A stretch of 64,000 nucleotides of DNA from assembly GCF_006715485.1 (NCBI RefSeq), contig NZ_VFNH01000005.1:1-64000 (forward strand). Reading direction: 5' to 3'. Numbering within the stretch: position 1 is the first letter of the stretch; every line of letters begins with the position of its first letter. Position numbers and translations under genes: made by a program. This document shows positions 43,370-49,770 of the stretch, in pieces. This DNA is from Herbaspirillum sp. SJZ107. Lineage in GTDB: Bacteria > Pseudomonadota > Gammaproteobacteria > Burkholderiales > Burkholderiaceae_D. A model generated the notes under the pieces. That model saw nothing but the letters and a program-made list of their open reading frames with translations, made no database searches and had not been told where the DNA came from.

Positions 43370-43780
43370 TCAGGACAGGAGCGGGCGTCCCCACGGACGC
43401 AATGCCAGCAGCACGAGGCCGGCCAGCAATTCGATCCCGCAAATGGCCAACAATACACCCTGAGGCAGGCCGATCGCAAACGCCGCGACCAGGCGGCCGA
43501 CCGGCTGCGCCAGGATGAACAGTGCGGTGAGGTCGCCGAGGATGGGCTGGTCGCCCCGCCTCGCCGCCAGCAGAGCCAGCAACGCGGTAGCGAAGCGCAC
43601 TCCGACATAGATGGCGTAGAACTGGCTGTAGCCGTTCACGCCGACGAGAAACAGTCCGAGCCGCGTCGCGACGACGTCCGGGTTCAGCATGGCCGAGAAC
43701 GCGGCCAGCGAGCAGACGGTGGCCGTGGCCTGCAGCACTTGCGTGCGCAGGCGTGCGCGGGTGGCTTCGGAGAAGACCAA
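43370..43780 (-). CDS. DUF4345 family membrane protein
   Basis: Small membrane protein, 136 aa, with four hydrophobic segments and the pattern VNGYSQFYAIYVGVRFATALL seen in DUF4345 proteins. Function unknown. The likely start is TTG at 43780, just after the obgE stop, and the proB start follows 18 nt after its stop, so it is part of the obgE-proB transcript. A shorter start at an internal Met is possible. Confidence 0.7.
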   Translation of the reverse strand: MVFSEATRARLRTQVLQATATVCSLAAFSAMLNPDVVATRLGLFLVGVNGYSQFYAIYVGVRFATALLALLAARRGDQPILGDLTALFILAQPVGRLVAAFAIGLPQGVLLAICGIELLAGLVLLALRPWGRPLLS

Positions 43781-43781
43781 A

Positions 43782-44894
43782 TCAGTCTTCGAGGATCTTG
43801 AAGCGGGGGTCGTCCGGATCGATCGACGAAATGCCGCGCGCTTCCGCGGTCATCTGCACTTCTTCCGAACGCTGCTCCACGTGGCGCATCTCTTCCAGGT
43901 GACGGTAGATGGCGTGCACCAGGTCTTCGCAACCTTCGCGGTTCAGGGCCGAGATCTCGAACACCGGGCCCTTCCAGGCCATCTTCTTGACGAAGTCCTT
44001 GACGACCTTCTTGCGCTCGTCTTCCGGCACCACGTCGAGCTTGTTCAGCACCAGCCAGCGCGGCTTGTTGAGCAGCTCTTCGTCGTACTTTTCGAGTTCC
44101 TTGACCAGCGCCTTGGTTTCCTTGACCGGATCGGTCTTGCCGTCCATCGGGGCCAGGTCGACGATGTGCAGCAGCAGGCCGGTACGGCTCAGGTGGCGCA
44201 GGAACTGGTGACCCAGGCCGGCGCCTTCGGCGGCACCTTCGATCAGGCCGGGAATGTCGGCGATGACGAAGCTCTTTTCGTGCGAGACGCGGACCACGCC
44301 CAGGTTCGGGTGCAGGGTCGTGAACGGGTAGTCGGCCACCTTCGGACGCGCGTTCGAGACGGCGGTGACGAAGGTCGACTTGCCGGCGTTCGGCATGCCC
44401 AGCAGGCCGACGTCGGCCAGCACTTTCAGCTCGAGGCGCAGCGAGCGGCGCTCACCGTCCTTGCCTTCGGTCTTCTGGCGCGGCGCGCGGTTGGTCGAGG
44501 TCTTGAAGTGGATGTTGCCCCACCCGCCCTCGCCGCCCTTGGCCAGCAGTTCGACCTGGCCGTGCTCGGTCAGGTCGGCGATGATCTCGCCATTGTTATC
44601 GTCGATGATCAGGGTGCCGACCGGCATGCGCAGGGTGACGTCCTCGGCGCCCTTGCCGTAGCAGTCGGAGCCGCGGCCCGGTTCGCCGTTGCGCGCCGTG
44701 TGCACCTTGGAGAAACGGAAGTCGACCAGCGTGTTGATGTTGCGGTCGGCGATCGCCCAGATCGAGCCACCCTTGCCGCCGTCGCCGCCGTCAGGGCCGC
44801 CGAACGGACGGAACTTTTCGCGGCGGAACGAGGCGCAGCCGTTGCCGCCGTCGCCGGCGATGACTTCGATTCTTGCTTCGTCGATAAACTTCAT
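43782..44894 (-). CDS. obgE: Obg GTPase
   Basis: Essential ribosome-associated GTPase, 370 aa. An N-terminal glycine-rich Obg fold (VIAGDGGNGCASFRREKF, about 1-158) precedes the G domain with G1 GMPNAGKST, G3 DIPGLIEGA and G4 LNKLDVVP. It acts in large-subunit maturation and stress control. Directly downstream of rpmA, but an intrinsic-terminator-like hairpin lies only about 20 nt upstream of its start, so expression may be attenuated from the ribosomal-protein transcript. Confidence 0.97.
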   Translation of the reverse strand: MKFIDEARIEVIAGDGGNGCASFRREKFRPFGGPDGGDGGKGGSIWAIADRNINTLVDFRFSKVHTARNGEPGRGSDCYGKGAEDVTLRMPVGTLIIDDNNGEIIADLTEHGQVELLAKGGEGGWGNIHFKTSTNRAPRQKTEGKDGERRSLRLELKVLADVGLLGMPNAGKSTFVTAVSNARPKVADYPFTTLHPNLGVVRVSHEKSFVIADIPGLIEGAAEGAGLGHQFLRHLSRTGLLLHIVDLAPMDGKTDPVKETKALVKELEKYDEELLNKPRWLVLNKLDVVPEDERKKVVKDFVKKMAWKGPVFEISALNREGCEDLVHAIYRHLEEMRHVEQRSEEVQMTAEARGISSIDPDDPRFKILED

Positions 44895-44906
44895 GATGAG
44901 ACCACC

Positions 44907-44939
44907 AAAAATAAAAGGCTCTACCGATGGCAGAGCCTT
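44907..44939 (-). terminator. Terminator-like hairpin in the obgE leader
   Basis: On the minus strand an 8-bp stem (44915-44922 with 44932-44939) is followed by TTTTATTTTT, a canonical intrinsic terminator, ending about 12 nt before the obgE start codon. Confidence 0.75.
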
Positions 44940-45014
44940 AATTCTAAGGCTTTCGCCTTAAGGGGACCGCGCGCACCCGCCGTGCATTGCACGACAGCTT
45001 GCGCGGTCCTTTAA

Positions 45015-45296
45015 TTACGCTGCGACTGCTTCGGCTGCCGGAGCAGCAACGACGGTCACGAACTGCTTCGAGCCGACGCCTTGCTTGACGAACTTGACAG
45101 TGCCGTTGACCAGTGCGAACAGGGTGTGATCCTTGCCCAGGCCGACGTTGGTGCCCGGACGAACCGTGGTACCGCGCTGACGCATGATGATGCCGCCGGC
45201 ATTGATTGCCTGGCCGCCGTAGACTTTCACGCCAAGGCGTTTGCTTTCTGAGTCACGGCCGTTGCGGGTAGTACCGCCACCTTTTTTGTGTGCCAT
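45015..45296 (-). CDS. rpmA: Ribosomal protein L27
   Basis: Large-subunit protein L27, 93 aa. The N-terminal AHKKGGGTTRNGRDSESKR, which reaches the peptidyl-transferase centre, is intact and begins directly at Met-Ala without the cleaved extension of Firmicutes. A C-terminal Ala-rich tail (VAAPAAEAVAA) is slightly longer than in E. coli. It follows rplU by 40 nt. A long GC-rich inverted repeat (44964-44972 with 45001-45009) lies just after the stop. Confidence 0.98.
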   Translation of the reverse strand: MAHKKGGGTTRNGRDSESKRLGVKVYGGQAINAGGIIMRQRGTTVRPGTNVGLGKDHTLFALVNGTVKFVKQGVGSKQFVTVVAAPAAEAVAA

Positions 45297-45336
45297 TTAG
45301 ATGCTCCTTGCTGACTAAAGAATGGGCGCGCGGCAA

Positions 45337-45648
45337 TTAGCCGTTGATCGCAACCACTTGGATTTCGGTGTAGTTCTGGCGATGGCCCTGACGCTTCTGG
45401 TAGTGCTTACGACGACGCATCTTGAAGATACGCACTTTGTCGTGACGACCGTGCGACACAACAGTCACGCGAACCGAAGCACCTTCCACCAGCGGAGCAC
45501 CAAACTTGATGCTCTCGCCCTCGCCAACGGCGAGAACCTGATCGATAGTGAGTTCGGAACCAATGTCTGCCGGTATCTGTTCTACTTTGAGTTTTTCGCC
45601 AGCGACAACTTTGTATTGCTTGCCACCGGTTTTTATGACCGCGTACAT
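45337..45648 (-). CDS. rplU: Ribosomal protein L21
   Basis: Large-subunit protein L21, 103 aa, normal length, with the family start YAVIKTGGKQYKVV and end KRQGHRQNYTEIQV. First gene of the rplU-rpmA-obgE run. A perfect sigma-70 promoter lies about 80-105 nt upstream. Confidence 0.98.
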   Translation of the reverse strand: MYAVIKTGGKQYKVVAGEKLKVEQIPADIGSELTIDQVLAVGEGESIKFGAPLVEGASVRVTVVSHGRHDKVRIFKMRRRKHYQKRQGHRQNYTEIQVVAING

Positions 45649-45726
45649 GATTGAAACCTCATTAATTGTTAAAAAATTTTCCAGCTGAACCGAGTCAGAC
45701 AGCCCTCAAGGCTCAGGGAACAGAGG

Positions 45727-45755
45727 ATTATATCCGCATTGCTGCGCCGTGTCAA
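45727..45755 (-). promoter_or_regulatory. Consensus sigma-70 promoter of rplU
   Basis: On the minus strand TTGACA and TATAAT, both perfect consensus hexamers, are separated by exactly 17 nt, upstream of the ribosomal protein genes. Confidence 0.88.
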
Positions 45756-45858
45756 AACGGCTGTGGTGGCTGCACACACCGCTGTCGCAGCTGCTCATCA
45801 GGCTGCTCCCTTGCCCTTCCCATCCATGCGGAAAACCGCTGAATTGCCTTGCTTGTCG

Positions 45859-45864
45859 TATAAT
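45859..45864 (+). promoter_or_regulatory. Probable -10 element of ispB
   Basis: A perfect TATAAT about 50 nt upstream of the TTG start of ispB. No good -35 at normal spacing was seen. Confidence 0.45.
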
Positions 45865-45913
45865 CACGGCACTTAACAAATCCAAACCGCATTCTTCCTC
45901 ACGCAGGTCTGCC

Positions 45914-46903
45914 TTGTCCGCCGCCATTCAAACCGCCCAACAGAATCCCATCACCCGCACGATCGCCACCGACATGGGGGCCGTCAACACGGTGATCCGA
46001 CAGCGGCTGCATTCCGACGTCGCCCTGGTGAACCAGATTGCCGAGTACATCATCAGTGCCGGCGGCAAGCGGATCCGTCCGGTGCTGGTGCTGCTGCTGG
46101 CGAATGCCTACGGCTACCGCGGCACAGGCCACCACGAACTGGCGGCGGTGGTCGAATTCATCCACACCGCGACCCTGCTGCACGACGACGTGGTCGACGA
46201 GTCCTCGATGCGGCGCGGCCGCCAGACCGCCAACGCGCTGTTCGGCAACGCGGCCTCGGTGCTGGTCGGCGACTTCCTGTACTCGCGCGCCTTCGAGATG
46301 ATGACCAGCCTGGACGACATGCGCATCATGGAGATCCTGTCGCGCGCCACCACCGTGATCGCGGAAGGCGAAGTGCTGCAGCTGCTGAACATGCACGACC
46401 CGGACGTCACGCGCGAAAGCTACCTGACCGTGATCCGCTCCAAGACCGCCAAGCTGTTCGAAGCTGCGGCCCAGCTGGGTGCGCTGATCGCGGGCGCGAA
46501 CGACAGCCAGATCGAAGCCGCCGGCGAATTCGGCCGCTCGCTGGGCACCGCGTTCCAGCTGATCGACGACGTACTCGACTACGCCGGCGACGCCACCGAA
46601 ATCGGCAAGAACGTCGGCGACGATCTGCGCGAAGGCAAGCCCACCCTGCCCCTGATCTACGTGATGGAGAACGGCAGCGCGGAACAGCGCGAACTGATCC
46701 GCAGCTGCATCGAAAACGGCGACGAGACCCATTTCGACGCCGTCCTCGCCGCGGTCAGCAGCACCGGCGCCCTCGATTACACCCGCCGCGAGGCGGAAGT
46801 CGCGGCCGACCGCGCCAAGGCCGCCATCGCCGATTTGCCGGACAGCGAGTACAAGGACAGCCTCCTCCAGCTCTGCAGCTTCGCTGTTGACAGGAACCAT
46901 TAA
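45914..46903 (+). CDS. ispB: Polyprenyl (octaprenyl) diphosphate synthase
   Basis: Trans-polyprenyl synthase making the ubiquinone side-chain precursor, 329 aa. The first Asp-rich motif is LLHDDVVDESSMRRG and the second is LIDDVLDYAGD; FLYSRAFEMM lies between them. The start is taken as TTG 45914 because it matches the family N-terminus (SAAIQTAQQNP) and because the frame from 45749 would overlap the rplU promoter and ispB's own TATAAT. The product length determines ubiquinone chain length (Q8 typical of the group). Divergent from rplU. Confidence 0.92.
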   Translation: MSAAIQTAQQNPITRTIATDMGAVNTVIRQRLHSDVALVNQIAEYIISAGGKRIRPVLVLLLANAYGYRGTGHHELAAVVEFIHTATLLHDDVVDESSMRRGRQTANALFGNAASVLVGDFLYSRAFEMMTSLDDMRIMEILSRATTVIAEGEVLQLLNMHDPDVTRESYLTVIRSKTAKLFEAAAQLGALIAGANDSQIEAAGEFGRSLGTAFQLIDDVLDYAGDATEIGKNVGDDLREGKPTLPLIYVMENGSAEQRELIRSCIENGDETHFDAVLAAVSSTGALDYTRREAEVAADRAKAAIADLPDSEYKDSLLQLCSFAVDRNH

Positions 46904-46955
46904 GACAACTAAAATCATGCCTTCCCGAGATTTCGGCAACGAATCTCAAACCAGT

Positions 46956-47034
<79 letters not shown>

Positions 47035-47065
47035 CGTTTTCCCCTCAGCAGTACTCAAGACCAGT

Positions 47066-47142
47066 CGGGGTGTAGCTTAGCCCGGTAGAGCGCTACGTTC
47101 GGGACGTAGAGGCCGGAGGTTCGAATCCTCTCACCCCGACCA
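47066..47142 (+). tRNA. tRNA-Pro (anticodon CGG), copy 2
   Basis: Identical in all 77 nt to the copy 110 nt upstream, and preceded by the same CCAGT. A tandem duplication on one transcript with the terminator at 47154. Confidence 0.97.
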
Positions 47143-47153
47143 CAGAATTCCAG

Positions 47154-47190
47154 AAGCCAGATCGACCTTTCGGTGATCTGGCTTTTTTGT
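47154..47190 (+). terminator. Intrinsic terminator of the tRNA-Pro pair
   Basis: A 10-bp stem (47154-47163 with 47175-47184) extended by ACC/GGT, then TTTTTTGTTTT. Confidence 0.9.
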
Positions 47191-47224
47191 TTTCTGCGCC
47201 GGCATCGGTACCGCGGTTGTGATT

Positions 47225-47349
47225 CGCTTCATCGAAAAGTTCGCATCAGTTTCGAGCCCAAGTACGAATTGCTCGAAGGTCTCCGCCAATACCGTTACCT
47301 GGTAGTCGAGTTTCGATGAGTAATCAGGAACAATATAGACCGCCTCCCG
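47225..47349 (-). pseudogene. C-terminal remnant resembling an SMI1/KNR4-type immunity protein
   Basis: On the minus strand an open frame with no start, limited upstream by an in-frame stop at 47350-47352, encodes EAVYIVPDYSSKLDY followed by TVLAETFEQFVLGLETDA. The ETFEQFVLGL pattern and the preceding beta segment resemble the C-terminus of SMI1/KNR4 (SUKH) immunity proteins. The frame then runs on into the tRNA terminator with no meaningful sequence. Identification is by eye and tentative. Confidence 0.4.
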
Positions 47350-47351
47350 TC

Positions 47352-47555
47352 AAGCTGCAGACCTTTGGCTGCGTCCGCTATCGACCCAAAGCAATCATTG
47401 ACCGCAGATCGGGCTCAAGTGTCCATACCTCTCGCAGCAGTTCGAGTACCTCGTCAATTCTAGCCGGATCGCGCATTGTAGGCATTCCCTAAAGCGTAAG
47501 GATCCAATGACTGCTCCTGGCCGGCTGCAGACCAATTCTAACGTCCGCCAGCCCC
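47352..47555. repeat. Two degenerate copies of an intergenic repeat
   Basis: GCTGCAGACC followed within about 10 nt by CGTCCGC occurs at about 47354-47378 and again at about 47523-47545, in direct orientation, with AAGCAATCATTG/AATGACTGCTCC motifs adjacent. This resembles dispersed intergenic repeats seen in related genomes, but copy number cannot be checked from one window. Confidence 0.35.
47378..47485 (-). pseudogene. Truncated small ORF resembling DUF1040
   Basis: A 35-codon frame beginning at the ATG 47485 (or 47476) encodes MRDPARIDEVLELLREVW followed by TLEPDLR, which matches the start of DUF1040-type proteins, but it stops at 47378 (SMIALGR, stop) where the family continues for about 40-50 more residues. 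Too short to be functional as such; a broken gene at the left border of the immunity-gene patch. Confidence 0.45.
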
Positions 47556-47568
47556 ATTGCAGACTTGC

Positions 47569-47925
47569 TTACTTAGTATGATACAGCGTGATGATTCGCC
47601 CATTCATCTTGTCTATCACTACAGTCGCTGTTCCGCCAACTCTTCCTTTCGGAAGTGTCCCAGTAACTATCCAGTGGCCTTTTTCTAATCTCGCTTGATA
47701 AGGGGCTTCTTCAGCGATGTTTTTCTTGCCGTACACTGGTTCCCACACAGCCACGGCTATGGCGATAGCTGTTGCGGGATCAGGCACGAAGCCATTTGCT
47801 GGCTGATATCCAGACCTGGATTCAGTCTCTTTTAGCGCCTGTTTGCTGACCAGTTCAGCTGCATGAGACAGGGTAAGCTCGGTTGTTACGAGGACTAGCA
47901 ACAGCAATATTGAAGTAGCTCGCAT
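47569..47925 (-). CDS. NTF2-fold immunity protein (exported)
   Basis: Small protein of the NTF2-fold immunity family, 118 aa. A signal peptide (about residues 1-22) precedes VPDPATAIAIAVAVWEPVYGK, then LEKGHWIVTGTLPKGRVGG and VVIDKMNGRIITLYH, the typical order of this immunity family. Such proteins neutralise polymorphic toxins, but no toxin gene is visible nearby, so it is an orphan here. Base composition is clearly lower in GC than the flanking chromosome, which points to horizontal acquisition. Confidence 0.75.
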   Translation of the reverse strand: MRATSILLLLVLVTTELTLSHAAELVSKQALKETESRSGYQPANGFVPDPATAIAIAVAVWEPVYGKKNIAEEAPYQARLEKGHWIVTGTLPKGRVGGTATVVIDKMNGRIITLYHTK

Positions 47926-47981
47926 GAATTGCGTCCCATATCGTTATGCCCGATTCGGGCGGACATAAAATCTTTCATTAC

Positions 47982-48182
47982 TCAATACTCAAGTCGCTTG
48001 GCTCTCAAGGCCGAGATCAGGCTGCCAAAAGCCATTCCCACTGCTGCTCCTGGACCAATTCCCCAAATCGTATTGCCAAACATAGTGCCAACGATAACCC
48101 CAAATACTATGCCCCACAACATGCCGAGGCTCGCGCCAAAAGCTATATAGTTTCTCTTCGTTCGATCCTTGGCAGCCGACAT
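47982..48182 (-). CDS. Small glycine-zipper membrane protein
   Basis: A 66-aa protein, start at 48182 with ATAGGAGAAACGC upstream. After a basic N-terminus (MSAAKDRTKRNY) almost the whole protein is a Gly-rich hydrophobic hairpin (IVFGVIVGTMFGNTIWGIGP), then a short basic tail. The pattern resembles glycine-zipper membrane proteins associated with immunity or toxin genes. Function unknown. It lies 56 nt upstream of the NTF2-fold gene in the same direction. Confidence 0.65.
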   Translation of the reverse strand: MSAAKDRTKRNYIAFGASLGMLWGIVFGVIVGTMFGNTIWGIGPGAAVGMAFGSLISALRAKRLEY

Positions 48183-48431
48183 TGCGTTTCTCCTATCGTC
48201 ATTTGATCACTAATTTACATAGCTATACCAGAGTACCTGCCTCTGGCCGAACTCGGCCTTTCGGCTCAGGATAAGATGTTGCCGAACCGCAAATACCACG
48301 GGGTGGCACAATAGGGGCACTTGGCCGAAACAGAGCCCGTCACCTTGAGCCAAGCTGCCGACGGCACAAGTCTGCATCTTTAAGCAGATCATCGCGTCAG
48401 ATCGCTTCCCTGCCCAACGGCGGCCCATAAA
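48183..48431. other. Intergenic region without a recognisable gene
   Basis: About 250 bp between the glycine-zipper gene and the transporter terminator. Contains short GC-rich inverted segments (GGCCGAACTCGGCC near 48244) but no convincing gene, promoter or attachment site. Confidence 0.35.
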
Positions 48432-48459
48432 AAAACAGCGGGCAATCGCCCGCTGTTTT
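48428..48459 (-). terminator. Terminator of the mannose-utilisation operon
   Basis: A 12-bp perfect stem (48432-48443 with 48448-48459), loop AATC; on the minus strand it is followed by a long T-run. Confidence 0.92.
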
Positions 48460-48479
48460 CCATTCAAACCACGCCCCGC

Positions 48480-49742
48480 TTACTTCGCCTTGTACAGCGA
48501 AGCATACTTCATCCCGAAATACAGAATGAACGCATAGCAAGCCGCCGGCAGCAGGAAGGACATCTGCACGCCCATCGAGTCCGCCAGCGCACCCTGCGCG
48601 AACGGCACGATGGCGCCGCCGACGATGGCCATGCACAGGATGCCCGAGCCCTGGCCGGTGAACTTGCCGAGGCCGTGCAGCGCCATGGTGAAGATGGTCG
48701 GGAACATGATCGAGTTGCACAGGCCGACTGCCAGGATTGCCCACATCGCGGTGGTGCCCGAGCCGAAGGTGGCGGTCAGGATCAGGGCGATCGCCAGCAG
48801 TGCGTTGAAGGCCAGCGCCTTGCCCGGGCTGACCACGCGCATCACGGCGAAGCCGATGAAGCGGCCGATCATGGCGCCGCCCCAGTAGATGCTGACGTAG
48901 TCCGCTGCGGCGGCGTGCGACAGGCCGGCGATGTGCGATTCACCCAGGAAGTTAATCAGGAAGCTGCCGATGCTGACTTCGGCACCCACGTACAGGAAGA
49001 TGCCGAGCGCGCCCAGCACCAGGTGGCGGTGCGCCAGCGCCGAGCCGTGGCCCTCGCCTTCCAGCGCCACGTCTTCGGTCTCGGCGATTTTCGGCAGCTT
49101 GGCCGCCATGAACAGCACCGCCAGCACGGCCAGCACCGCGGCCAGGGCCAGGTAGGGGCCGCGCACGGTCGCTGCGTCGGAGGCGGTACCGGCTGCCGCG
49201 CCGGCGGCCGACAGGATCAGCAGGCCGCCGACCTTCGGACCGATGGTGGTGCCCAGCGAGTTGAAGGCCTGGGTCAGCGTCAGGCGGCTGGATGCCGTGC
49301 GTGCCGGGCCGAGCACGGCCACGTACGGGTTGGCCGCCACCTGCAGCACCGTGATGCCCGATGCCAGCACGAAGAAGGCGAACAGGAACATGCTGTAGCT
49401 GCTGTACGACGCCGGGTAGAACAGCGCGCAGCCGATGGCGGCGATCAGCAGGCCCGTCACGGCGCCCTTCTGGTAGCCGATGCGGCGGATCAGGGCGCCG
49501 GCCGGCAGCGAGATGATGGCATAGGCGCCGAAGAAGCACATCTGCACCAGCATCGCCTGGACGTAGGTCAGCGTGTAGATCGATTTCAGGTGCGGGATCA
49601 GGATGTCGTTGAGCGACGTGATCAGGCCCCACATGAAGAACAGCATGGTGACGATGACGAGCGCGCTCGTGTTGCCACTCTGCTGCACCCCTGCGGGATC
49701 CTGCGGCGCGACCCGCGCTGTGTTGTGTGTCATGTTTGCCAT
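48480..49742 (-). CDS. FucP/GluP-family sugar:proton symporter (probably mannose)
   Basis: Inner-membrane MFS sugar permease, 420 aa, 12 helices. It has the FucP/GluP opening VTMLFFMWGLITSLNDILIP, the ALIRRIGYQKG loop and ANPYVAVLGP in helix 4. FucP-type permeases carry fucose, glucose, galactose or mannose; the locus context (two GH92, GH2, mannose isomerase-kinase) points to mannose. Start at 49742 with CCAGGAGACAGC; last gene before the terminator at 48428, following a GH92 gene by 28 nt. Confidence 0.92.
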   Translation of the reverse strand: MANMTHNTARVAPQDPAGVQQSGNTSALVIVTMLFFMWGLITSLNDILIPHLKSIYTLTYVQAMLVQMCFFGAYAIISLPAGALIRRIGYQKGAVTGLLIAAIGCALFYPASYSSYSMFLFAFFVLASGITVLQVAANPYVAVLGPARTASSRLTLTQAFNSLGTTIGPKVGGLLILSAAGAAAGTASDAATVRGPYLALAAVLAVLAVLFMAAKLPKIAETEDVALEGEGHGSALAHRHLVLGALGIFLYVGAEVSIGSFLINFLGESHIAGLSHAAAADYVSIYWGGAMIGRFIGFAVMRVVSPGKALAFNALLAIALILTATFGSGTTAMWAILAVGLCNSIMFPTIFTMALHGLGKFTGQGSGILCMAIVGGAIVPFAQGALADSMGVQMSFLLPAACYAFILYFGMKYASLYKAK

Positions 49743-49770
49743 GCTGTCTCCTGGTGTCGATTCCCGCTAC

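Noticed and set aside
47143..47568. Integrase or attachment site expected beside tRNA genes
   Set aside because: No integrase gene and no convincing direct repeat of the tRNA 3' end beyond the second tRNA copy itself.
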